A stretch of 5,945 bases of DNA from Acidimicrobiia bacterium (GCA_030425785.1 JAUHYJ010000252.1:1-5945), one strand, 5' to 3'; positions 1 to 5,598 are shown, counted from the first letter of the stretch. Notes: generated by a model not told the origin, from the letters alone. Translations and numbers: made by a program.

Positions 1-729
1 CTCGTCGGTCGGCTGCTGGCCGCGCAGCGCGGCCTCGGCGCCCGGTGACACGAAGTGCTCGGCGCCGACGGCGGCGAGGCCGACGCCGGCGTCGGCGATC
101 GTGTCGCCGTCCATCCAGACGCACACGGCCGCAGCGGCGATCGCCCAGTCGCCGACGCGGCGCTCGACCTTCTCGTACGCGCTGCCGGCGCCGTTGCGGA
201 TGGGGATGCGGATCTCGGTGAGGATCTCGGCGTCGCCGACCACGGTCTCGTAGGGGCCGACGTGCAGCTCGCGCACCGGTACGGATCGGTTCGCCCCGCC
301 CGCACCTCGGATGGTCGCCGTCGCACCGAGCGCCGAGAGCGCGGCCGACAGGTCCTCGGCGGGGTCGGCCTGGCAGAGCGATCCGCCGACCGTGCCGCGA
401 TTGCGGACGATCGGGTCGGCGATGACGCGCTCGGCGTCGACGAGCACCGGGAAGTGCTCGGCGATCACAGCGGACTCGAGGACGTCGTTGTGGCGTGCCA
501 TCGCGCCGATCGACACGGCATCGCCGTCGACCGCGATCGAGCCGAGCTCCGCGACGAGCGGATTGATGTCGATCAGGTGCTCCGGCTGTGCCAGCCGTAG
601 CTTCATCATCGGCAGCAAGCTGTGTCCGCCGGCGACCAGCCGGGCCTCCGGCCCCAACTGCTCGAGTAGTTCGATCGCATGATCGACGCTGGTCGCGCGC
701 TCATAGCCGAACGGTGCAGGTGTCTGCAT
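1..729 (-). CDS. Molybdenum hydroxylase FAD-binding (medium) subunit, CoxM/CutM-like, partial
   Basis: This encodes the FAD-binding subunit of a xanthine dehydrogenase/CO dehydrogenase-family enzyme. In that family it carries electrons between the [2Fe-2S] subunit and an acceptor, as part of a cytoplasmic or membrane-associated heterotrimer. The visible 243 residues start MQTPAPFGYERATSVDHAI. They contain both FAD pyrophosphate-binding signatures: AGGHSLLPMMK at residues 33-43, and RNRGTVGGSLCQADPAED at 109-126, where TVGG corresponds to the TIGG loop of CoxM. The ATG at 729 is preceded 4 nt upstream by a GGGGGG run that can serve as ribosome binding site. The frame is open to position 1, so the C-terminus is missing; family members are usually about 280-300 residues. 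The small Fe-S and large molybdopterin subunits are not in the window and may lie beyond its left edge. The M subunit alone cannot tell a true aerobic CO dehydrogenase from other hydroxylases, so no symbol is given. Confidence 0.93.
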   Translation of the reverse strand, partial: MQTPAPFGYERATSVDHAIELLEQLGPEARLVAGGHSLLPMMKLRLAQPEHLIDINPLVAELGSIAVDGDAVSIGAMARHNDVLESAVIAEHFPVLVDAERVIADPIVRNRGTVGGSLCQADPAEDLSAALSALGATATIRGAGGANRSVPVRELHVGPYETVVGDAEILTEIRIPIRNGAGSAYEKVERRVGDWAIAAAAVCVWMDGDTIADAGVGLAAVGAEHFVSPGAEAALRGQQPTDE

Positions 730-767
730 CGTGCCCCCCAATTCTCGTCGCTGTTCCCCCGCTCGGC

Positions 768-796
768 AGTCTCGCGGTGCGCAGCCGTCCGGTCAA
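768..796 (-). promoter_or_regulatory. Candidate promoter of the FAD-binding subunit gene
   Basis: On the minus strand TTGACC (796-791) is followed after exactly 17 nt by GAGACT (773-768). The -35 is one base from consensus. The -10 keeps only the A at position 2 and the final T, so it is weak. The predicted start near 761 would give a leader of about 30 nt containing the GGGGGG ribosome binding site. The call rests on sequence similarity alone. Confidence 0.4.
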
Positions 797-803
797 CTCG
801 TGT

Positions 804-830
804 CACGGGGAGTGCCAGGCACTCCCCGTG
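804..830. repeat. Perfect 27-nt palindrome in the divergent promoter region
   Basis: Arms CACGGGGAGTGCC (804-816) and GGCACTCCCCGTG (818-830) are perfect reverse complements around a single central A (817). It lies just upstream of the minus-strand -35 at 791-796 and about 50 nt before the thiolase start. It sits upstream of both divergent genes, so it is not a terminator for either. It could be an operator for a dimeric regulator of both genes, or a copy of a dispersed palindromic element. The window contains no second copy. Confidence 0.75.
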
Positions 831-852
831 CCGCACGTTCGGTTCTGTGCGG
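831..852. promoter_or_regulatory. Inverted repeat overlapping the expected thiolase -35 region
   Basis: CCGCAC (831-836) and GTGCGG (847-852) are perfect 6-bp arms separated by 10 nt. The dyad directly abuts the 27-nt palindrome. Its centre is about 39 nt before the predicted transcription start, where regulators commonly touch RNA polymerase. A transcription factor site is possible, but short arms in GC-rich DNA also arise by chance. Confidence 0.35.
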
Positions 853-867
853 CTACCCGTTGGTAAC

Positions 868-873
868 TACGCT
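868..873 (+). promoter_or_regulatory. -10 box of a probable leaderless thiolase transcript
   Basis: TACGCT fits the actinobacterial TANNNT -10 consensus. Its last base is 7 nt before the A of the ATG at 881, which puts the transcription start at or within a base of the start codon. The sequence just before the ATG (GCTGCCCGTC) has no Shine-Dalgarno motif, as expected for a leaderless mRNA. No convincing -35 is visible. Confidence 0.55.
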
Positions 874-880
874 GCCCGTC

Positions 881-2083
881 ATGACTGAAGCAGTGATCGT
901 TGCCACCGCCCGCAGCCCGATCGGGCGGGCCGCCAAGGGGTCGCTCGTCGACCTCCGCCCCGACGACATGTCGGCACAGATCGTGAAGGCCCTGATGGCG
1001 AAGGTGCCCGAGGTGTCGGCCGGTGACGTCGAGGACCTGATCATGGGCTGCGGTCAGCCCGCCGGCGAGGCTGGGTTCAACATCGGACGCGCAGTGGCCG
1101 TGCTCGCCGGGCTCGAGGACGTTCCCGGCGTGACCGTCAACCGGTACTGCTCGTCGTCACTGCAGACGATCCGGATGGCGGCGCATGCGATCAAGGCCGG
1201 CGAGGGCGACTGCTTCATCGCCGCCGGCGTCGAGGCGGTCAGCCGCTACGGCTCGGGTGCGTCCGACACCGCTCCCAACCCGACCTTCAAGGAGGCCGGC
1301 AAGCGCACCGCCGAGCGCGCCCAGGGCGGGGCCCCGACCTGGACCCCGCCCGAGGGACTGCCCGACCTCTACATCGCCATGGGTCAGACGGCCGAGAACG
1401 TGGTGCAGGCCGAGGGCGTCACCCGCCAGGAGATGGACGAGTGGGGCGCCCGCAGCCAGCAGCGCGCCGTCGCCAACCAGGAGAACGGCTTCTGGGACGA
1501 CGAGATCACCCCGCTCACGCTGCCCGACGGCTCCGTCGTGTCGAAGGACGACGGCCCGCGCGCCGGCACGACGGTCGAGAAGCTCGCCGAGCTGAAGCCG
1601 GTGTTCCGGCCCGACGGCTCGGTCACCGCCGGCAACGCCTGCCCGCTCAACGACGGCGCAGCCGCGGTGATCGTCATGAGCGACACCAAGGCCAAAGAGC
1701 TCGGCCTCACCCCGCTCGCCCGCATCGTCTCGTCCGGTGTGTCGGCGCTCAACCCCGAGATCATGGGTCTCGGCCCGATCGAGGCGTCGCGCCAGGCGAT
1801 GGCGCGGGCCGGCATGACGATGGACGACATCGACATCGTCGAGATCAACGAGGCGTTCGCGGCCCAGGTGCTGCCGTCCGCCAAGCACCTCGGCATCGAT
1901 CTCGACAAGCTCAACCCGAACGGCGGCTCGATCGCCCTCGGTCACCCCTTCGGCATGACCGGTGCCCGCATCATGACCACCCTGATCCACGGCCTGCAGG
2001 ACGCGGACAAGGAGTTCGGCCTCGAGACGATGTGCGTCGGTGGCGGGCAGGGCATGGCCATGATCATCCAACGCCTCTCGTGA
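881..2083 (+). CDS. Thiolase (acetyl-CoA C-acyltransferase)
   Basis: This thiolase cleaves 3-ketoacyl-CoA with CoA to release acetyl-CoA, or runs the reverse condensation of acetyl-CoA; it is cytosolic. At 400 residues it is full length for the family. The catalytic set is intact: nucleophile Cys90 in NRYCSSSLQ, NEAFA at 323-327, His355 in GHPFGMTGAR, and the acid/base Cys385 in CVGGGQG. The start is the ATG at 881 (MTEAVIVATARSPIGRA), because thiolases begin almost exactly there. An upstream in-frame GTG at 731 would add 50 low-complexity residues with no family match and would run through the palindrome. It is divergent from the molybdenum hydroxylase subunit and followed by a hairpin at 2115-2142. 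The sequence is of the actinobacterial fatty-acid-degradation type, but substrate chain length cannot be read from it. Degradative thiolase and biosynthetic acetoacetyl-CoA thiolase both remain possible. Confidence 0.96.
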   Translation: MTEAVIVATARSPIGRAAKGSLVDLRPDDMSAQIVKALMAKVPEVSAGDVEDLIMGCGQPAGEAGFNIGRAVAVLAGLEDVPGVTVNRYCSSSLQTIRMAAHAIKAGEGDCFIAAGVEAVSRYGSGASDTAPNPTFKEAGKRTAERAQGGAPTWTPPEGLPDLYIAMGQTAENVVQAEGVTRQEMDEWGARSQQRAVANQENGFWDDEITPLTLPDGSVVSKDDGPRAGTTVEKLAELKPVFRPDGSVTAGNACPLNDGAAAVIVMSDTKAKELGLTPLARIVSSGVSALNPEIMGLGPIEASRQAMARAGMTMDDIDIVEINEAFAAQVLPSAKHLGIDLDKLNPNGGSIALGHPFGMTGARIMTTLIHGLQDADKEFGLETMCVGGGQGMAMIIQRLS

Positions 2084-2114
2084 GCCAGATCGCCGTCTCG
2101 CTGCGTTGGCCCTC

Positions 2115-2142
2115 GCCCTCTCGATCACGAGATCGAGAGGGC
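2115..2142 (+). terminator. Strong hairpin, probable terminator after the thiolase
   Basis: A perfect 12-bp stem (2115-2126 pairing with 2131-2142) closes a 4-nt ACGA loop, 31 nt after the thiolase stop. There is no T-run on either side, so it lacks the classical intrinsic-terminator tail, which is common in high-GC actinobacteria. It lies between convergent genes, so it could work in both directions. Confidence 0.7.
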
Positions 2143-2235
2143 TCCTGCCGCCTTACGAGACGACGATCTGGTCTCACGAGAGCAAGCTGATTTCTTCGTC
2201 GGTGGTGGTCACGTGTCGCGACGCGGTCGACCTTT

Positions 2236-2258
2236 CATTCGGGCTCAGGCACCGAATG
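2236..2258 (-). terminator. Weaker hairpin downstream of the OsmC-family gene
   Basis: CATTCGG (2236-2242) and CCGAATG (2252-2258) form a 7-bp stem with a 9-nt loop, 9 nt beyond the OsmC stop on the minus strand. No T-run follows in the direction of transcription. It may help end the osmC-like transcript or stabilise its 3' end. Confidence 0.35.
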
Positions 2259-2267
2259 GACGATTCG

Positions 2268-2789
2268 TCAGGTGAGCGTGATGGCGAGCGGGATCTCGTG
2301 GGCCAACGTGTGGCCGACCGGTGAGGTCGACGTCACCTTGGCGTGCAACTCGGCCAGCTGGTCGGCGGTCGCGTCGCTGTCGATGCGGACCTCGGCGCGG
2401 ATCGCGCCGAAGCCGGCGTGCCCGTCACGCAGGCCGAGAAAGGCGTGCAGGTCGAGGTCACCGCTCAGTTCGATGAACACGTCCTGCAGTTCGATCCCGG
2501 CGGCCGTGGCGTTGGCGGCGTAGCCGACCGCGAGGCAGTTCCCGAGCGCGCCCAGCAGTTGCTCGACCGGGTTGGGGGCCGAGTCGGTGCCGCCGAGGCC
2601 GGCCGGCTCGTCCGACGCGATCGGCGCGAACTCGCGGATCGCAGCGTGCGAGCGGAAGCCGCCGTTCCAGCGCACCGTGGCGTTCCAGGTCGTGGCCGCG
2701 CGGTCGCCGTCGTCGACGATCGCGGCCGCGAGCGATGCGACGGCGGCGATGTCGACGTCGTTCAGGTGGGTCGTGGCGGTGTGGGTCAT
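2268..2789 (-). CDS. OsmC/Ohr-family protein lacking the second redox cysteine
   Basis: OsmC and Ohr proteins are small cytosolic dimers; the classical members reduce organic hydroperoxides with a pair of cysteines. This 173-residue protein has the fold's hallmarks. The helix NPVEQLLGALGNCLAVGYA (73-91) carries Glu76 and Cys85, and the C-terminal segment SPVGHTL at 156-162 is followed by EIPL. In OsmC and Ohr the second segment normally reads CPV; here it is Ser156-Pro157, and Cys85 is the only cysteine in the protein. A standard Cys-Cys peroxidase cycle is therefore unlikely. A one-cysteine mechanism or a different ligand or role is possible. The ATG at 2789 has a good ribosome binding site, GGGAGGAA (2802-2795), 5 nt upstream. 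The N-terminal 35 or so residues extend beyond compact OsmC proteins. The gene has its own promoter, and an operator-like repeat suggests induction by some signal. Confidence 0.88.
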   Translation of the reverse strand: MTHTATTHLNDVDIAAVASLAAAIVDDGDRAATTWNATVRWNGGFRSHAAIREFAPIASDEPAGLGGTDSAPNPVEQLLGALGNCLAVGYAANATAAGIELQDVFIELSGDLDLHAFLGLRDGHAGFGAIRAEVRIDSDATADQLAELHAKVTSTSPVGHTLAHEIPLAITLT

Positions 2790-2794
2790 GGGGG

Positions 2795-2802
2795 TTCCTC
2801 CC
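2795..2802 (-). promoter_or_regulatory. Ribosome binding site of the OsmC-family gene
   Basis: GGGAGGAA on the minus strand lies 5 nt before the ATG at 2789. It is the clearest Shine-Dalgarno match in the window and fixes this start. It contrasts with the thiolase and DAHP synthase genes, which show none. Confidence 0.8.
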
Positions 2803-2814
2803 GGTGTGGGTGTA

Positions 2815-2838
2815 AATCCGACTTAATCAGTCGGGATT
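2815..2838. promoter_or_regulatory. Operator-like inverted repeat at the osmC-like transcription start
   Basis: CCGACT (2818-2823) and AGTCGG (2829-2834) are perfect arms around TAATC. The symmetry continues outward as AAT and ATT if one extra G (2835) is bulged out. It sits directly downstream of the -10 box and covers the predicted start near 2829, a position suited to repression by a dimeric factor. The sequence is not the TACAATT-AATTGTA type described for OhrR of the MarR family, so the regulator is unknown. Confidence 0.5.
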
Positions 2839-2865
2839 ATGCGGGAGGCGGCGCGCGAAAGTCAA
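2836..2865 (-). promoter_or_regulatory. Promoter of the OsmC-family gene
   Basis: On the minus strand TTGACT (2865-2860) and CATAAT (2841-2836) are separated by 18 nt. Each hexamer has one mismatch to the sigma-70 consensus, making this the best promoter match in the window. The predicted start near 2829 gives a leader of about 40 nt with a good ribosome binding site. It suggests the gene is transcribed independently of the DAHP synthase unit upstream, although no terminator is visible between them. Confidence 0.65.
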
Positions 2866-2908
2866 CCAAGTTGGTCGGGTTTGCGGTGACGCGATGCGAA
2901 CCGGCAGA

Positions 2909-3352
2909 TCAGAGGGGGTTGGCGCGCACGCAGATCATGTCGTGGCCGGACGCGTCGGGAAGCGCCTTCAGGACCCACTGCTGGCCGGCGGCGCGCAGCT
3001 CGGCGAGCGCGAAGCAGTCGCCCGCCTCGCGGACGCCGGTGCCGAGCGGCGACACGTCGCGGATCTCGAGCCCGGCCTGGTCGGCTTCGGCCGTCCAGAG
3101 GTTGACGAGGCCCTGGCGCAACGACGGGTCGTCGAGGAGGTCGGCGCCTTCGAGCCGGAGCTCGACGGTGCCGATCTCGACCGGTGCCAACTCGGCGTGC
3201 GGCACGACCCGGTCGCCCTTCAACTCGCCGTCGAGCATCACCGCGACTCGGGTGGCGTCACCGTTCAGGCCGCCGACGAAGCCGTAGCGAACGAGTGGGA
3301 GCCCGTCGTCGCCGGTGGTCATCCACCGCACACGATCGCCGGGCTGGAACAT
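2909..3352 (-). CDS. Uncharacterised 147-residue protein, last gene of the DAHP synthase unit
   Basis: I do not recognise this family. Residues 1-60 (starting MFQPGDRVRW) look like a small beta barrel of the SH3/KOW kind: GDRVRW, then YGFVGG, RVAVMLDGE and VVPHAELAPV, alternating short strands and turns. Residues 61-147 read as a second alpha/beta part with VELRLEG, a likely helix around DDPSLRQGLVNLWTAEADQAG, and strands near QQWVLKAL and MICVRA. There is no signal peptide or membrane segment, so it should be cytosolic. It has two cysteines (113 and 141) with no metal-site spacing. Its ATG overlaps the stop of the serine hydrolase by one base (TGATG), which implies translational coupling. 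Good codon use and the tight junction support a real gene. The function is unknown; the barrel could be a protein- or nucleic-acid-binding module. Confidence 0.85.
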   Translation of the reverse strand: MFQPGDRVRWMTTGDDGLPLVRYGFVGGLNGDATRVAVMLDGELKGDRVVPHAELAPVEIGTVELRLEGADLLDDPSLRQGLVNLWTAEADQAGLEIRDVSPLGTGVREAGDCFALAELRAAGQQWVLKALPDASGHDMICVRANPL

Positions 3353-4203
3353 CAGTGCTCACCCCGGTGCTCGGCGAGCACGGCGTCGGAGAGCTCCGGC
3401 CAGTACCGCAGTGCGTCGTCGGCCCACGTCTCGAACGCCCGGTCGGTCAGCGCCACGAGGCCGACGCCCGCCTGCGGGTCGACCCACATCATGGTGCCGC
3501 TGCCCCCGAAGTGGCCGAACGTGGCTGCGGAGTTGGCGCGCCCCGTCCAGTGCGGCGCCTTGTCGCCCTTGATCTCCACGCCGAGCCCCCACGGGCATGG
3601 ATCGAACGTCCCCACGCCCGGAACGATACCGGTCAGATCGGGGTACTGAATCCGGATCACGTCGTCGGAGGTCTCGGGGGCGAGCAATGTCGGGCTCAGC
3701 ATCTCGGTGACGAACGCGGCCATGTCGTCGACGTTGCTGTGCACCTGATGGGCGGGCGAGCCGCGCAGCTCGGTGGCGCCCATGCCGAGCGACTGGAAGA
3801 CCGCCTCACGCTGATAGATCCCGAACGGGATCGTCGCTGCGTCGGCCACGATCGCAGCCACGCGCTCGATGCCCGTGTTCGAGTAGATCCGGCGCTGGCC
3901 GACCCGCGCCAGCTGCTGGTCGCCGTCGAAGGCGAGCCCGCTCGCGTGGCTGAGCAGATGGCGCAGGGTCGCACCCTCGGGCACGTCGGCGCGTCCGATC
4001 GGCGCGTCGAGCGAGACGATGCCTTCCTCCACGGCGATCATGGTCGCCCAGGAGGCGAGCGGCTTGCTCAGCGAGGCGAGCCGGAACTCGCGGCGGGTGT
4101 CGCCGATCGCATCGACCGCGGCGGCCCCGTTCTGACCGACGGTGACGACGGCGGCGGCCACGTGGTCCACCGGCCAGCCGGTGACCAGGTGGAGGGCCGA
4201 CAT
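3352..4203 (-). CDS. Beta-lactamase-family serine hydrolase (cytoplasmic, esterase-like)
   Basis: This 283-residue protein has the serine beta-lactamase / DD-peptidase (class C, family VIII esterase) fold. The motifs are complete: Ser44-Leu-Ser-Lys47 in RLASLSKP (SxxK nucleophile and base), Tyr107-Ser-Asn109 (YxN), and His231-Phe-Gly-Gly-Ser-Gly236, which takes the place of KTG. HLLSHASGL (82-90) and PWGLGVEI (204-211) are also typical. There is no signal peptide, so it is unlikely to act on peptidoglycan or exported beta-lactams; a cytosolic ester or amide substrate is more likely. Related short proteins with HFGxSG are familiar from actinobacteria without a settled function. The ATG at 4203 lies 4 nt after the DAHP synthase stop, and its own end overlaps the next start, so it is the middle gene of a coupled unit. 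The substrate is not inferable. Confidence 0.92.
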   Translation of the reverse strand: MSALHLVTGWPVDHVAAAVVTVGQNGAAAVDAIGDTRREFRLASLSKPLASWATMIAVEEGIVSLDAPIGRADVPEGATLRHLLSHASGLAFDGDQQLARVGQRRIYSNTGIERVAAIVADAATIPFGIYQREAVFQSLGMGATELRGSPAHQVHSNVDDMAAFVTEMLSPTLLAPETSDDVIRIQYPDLTGIVPGVGTFDPCPWGLGVEIKGDKAPHWTGRANSAATFGHFGGSGTMMWVDPQAGVGLVALTDRAFETWADDALRYWPELSDAVLAEHRGEH

Positions 4204-4207
4204 GACG

Positions 4208-5563
4208 TCAGGCGTCGTCGCCGTTGCGGATCAGATCCGCCGTTCGGAATGCCAGCTCGACCGCCTGTCGCCCGTTGAGCCGCGGGTCGCACACGGTCTC
4301 GTAGCGCGTGTCGAGATCGGCGTCGATCAGCTGGTCGCCGCCGCCGACGCATTCGGTGACGTCGTCACCGGTGAGCTCGACGTGGATGCCGCCGGGCCAG
4401 GTCTGCTCGGAGCGGTGGGCGCGCACGAAGCCTTCGATCTCGCGCATGATCGACTCGAAGTCGCGGGTCTTGCGCCCGCCGGCACTCGTGTACGTGTTGC
4501 CGTGCATCGGGTCGCACGCCCACACGACCGGGTGGCCGGCTTCGCGCACGGCGCGCAGCAGCGGCCGCAACCCGTCCTCGATGTGGTCGGCGCCCATGCG
4601 GGAGATCAGCGTCAACCGGCCAGGGATGCGGGCCGGGTTGATCGTCTCGCACATCTCGAGCACGTCGTCGGGCGACATCGTGGGGCCGACCTTGCAGCCG
4701 ATCGGGTTGCCGACGCCGCGCAGGAACTCGACGTGGGCACCGTCGAGCTCACGGGTGCGTTCGCCGATCCAGAGCATGTGAGCCGAACAGTCGTACCAGC
4801 CGCCGGTGGTCGAGTCCTGTCGGGTCAGCGCCTCCTCGTAGGACAGCAGCAGTGCCTCGTGGCTCGTGTAGACGTCGACGGTGCTCAGGCTCGGGTTCGA
4901 TTCGGTGTCCATGCCGGTCGCCCGCATGAAGCGCAGGGCGCGGTCGAGCTCCGACGCGAGTTGTTCGTACCGCCGACCGGCGGGACTGGATGCCACGAAC
5001 TCCTGGTTCCAGGCGTGGACGCGATCGAGCGACGCGAAGCCGCCCTTGGTGAACGCGCGCACGAGGTTCAGCGTGGCCGCCGACTGGTGGTACGCCTGCA
5101 CGAGCCGGTCGGGGTCGGCGACGCGGGCCGCCGCCGTGGTACCGGCCGCGTTGACGATGTGTCCGCGGAACGAGGGGATCTCGGCGTCGCCGATCTTTTC
5201 GAAGTCGGCCGAGCGTGGCTTGGCGAACTGGCCGGCGAGACGGCCGACCTTCACGACGGGCACACCCATCGAGTAGGTGAGCACGATCGCCATCTGGAGG
5301 ATGACGCGGAGCTTCTCGCGGATGTTGTCGGCGGAGAACTCCTCGAAGCTCTCGGCGCAGTCACCGGCCTGCAGCAGGAACGCATTGCCCGCCGCGACCT
5401 GACCGAGCCCGGCCTGCAGCGAACGAGCCTCGCCGGCGAACACCAGCGGGGGATAGGCGCCGATCTGCTTGAGGGCACGATCGAGGTCGGCCTCGTCGGG
5501 CCACTGGGGCTGCTGCTTGATCGGGAAGCCCCGCCAGGAGTCGGGAGACCAGTCCTTCGCCAT
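4208..5563 (-). CDS. aroG: Class II 3-deoxy-D-arabino-heptulosonate 7-phosphate (DAHP) synthase
   Basis: This enzyme condenses phosphoenolpyruvate with erythrose 4-phosphate to make DAHP, the first step of the shikimate pathway to aromatic amino acids and related compounds. It belongs to the plant/Mycobacterium (class II) type. Its 451 residues carry the family metal ligands: Cys69 in AGDCAESFEE, His354 in DPMHGNT, Glu396 in HVELTG and Asp426 in VCDPRLN, at spacings close to Cys87, His369, Glu411 and Asp441 of the M. tuberculosis enzyme. KVGRLAGQFAKPRS, RGHIVNA and VGNPIGCKVGP are also diagnostic. The start is the ATG at 5563 (MAKDWSPDSWRGFP). The in-frame ATG at 5683 would add 40 residues with no family match. 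The N-terminus is about 15 residues shorter than in M. tuberculosis, where the N-terminal part contributes to allosteric sites. It leads a three-gene unit with the serine hydrolase and the 147-residue protein. Confidence 0.97.
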   Translation of the reverse strand: MAKDWSPDSWRGFPIKQQPQWPDEADLDRALKQIGAYPPLVFAGEARSLQAGLGQVAAGNAFLLQAGDCAESFEEFSADNIREKLRVILQMAIVLTYSMGVPVVKVGRLAGQFAKPRSADFEKIGDAEIPSFRGHIVNAAGTTAAARVADPDRLVQAYHQSAATLNLVRAFTKGGFASLDRVHAWNQEFVASSPAGRRYEQLASELDRALRFMRATGMDTESNPSLSTVDVYTSHEALLLSYEEALTRQDSTTGGWYDCSAHMLWIGERTRELDGAHVEFLRGVGNPIGCKVGPTMSPDDVLEMCETINPARIPGRLTLISRMGADHIEDGLRPLLRAVREAGHPVVWACDPMHGNTYTSAGGRKTRDFESIMREIEGFVRAHRSEQTWPGGIHVELTGDDVTECVGGGDQLIDADLDTRYETVCDPRLNGRQAVELAFRTADLIRNGDDA

Positions 5564-5564
5564 G

Positions 5565-5585
5565 GACCCCGAGGCTACCGGGGTC
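5565..5585. promoter_or_regulatory. Inverted repeat bracketing the DAHP synthase -10 box
   Basis: GACCCCG (5565-5571) and CGGGGTC (5579-5585) are perfect 7-bp arms around a 7-nt centre that contains the -10 box TAGCCT. The inner end stops 1 nt before the ATG at 5563. A dimer bound here would cover the -10 and transcription start, so an operator is the natural reading. A chance dyad cannot be excluded in GC-rich DNA. Confidence 0.45.
5572..5577 (-). promoter_or_regulatory. -10 box of a probable leaderless DAHP synthase transcript
   Basis: TAGCCT on the minus strand fits TANNNT and is followed by 8 nt (CGGGGTCC) and then the ATG at 5563. A start 7 nt past the box leaves a leader of 0-2 nt. No Shine-Dalgarno-like purine stretch is properly spaced before the ATG, and no strong -35 is visible. 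This arrangement also supports 5563 rather than 5683 as the start codon. Confidence 0.5.
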
Positions 5586-5598
5586 GGCGAGGCGACTG

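Noticed and set aside
55..600. 181-codon plus-strand frame opposite the FAD-binding subunit
   Set aside because: The opposite strand encodes clear FAD-binding motifs; this frame has none.
731..880. GTG-initiated 50-residue extension of the thiolase
   Set aside because: The extension matches no thiolase N-terminus, contains the palindrome and promoter signals, and the family start is at 881.
1157..2128. 323-codon minus-strand frame opposite the thiolase
   Set aside because: Arg/Ala/Gly-rich composition without domains; a shadow of the thiolase codon bias.
2157..2175. GAGAC-N9-GTCTC inverted repeat after the thiolase terminator
   Set aside because: Five-base arms are expected by chance; no promoter or gene depends on it.
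2343..4278. Long plus-strand frames over the OsmC, unknown-protein and hydrolase genes
   Set aside because: They overlap minus-strand genes supported by motifs and tight junctions, and show only low-complexity antisense sequence.
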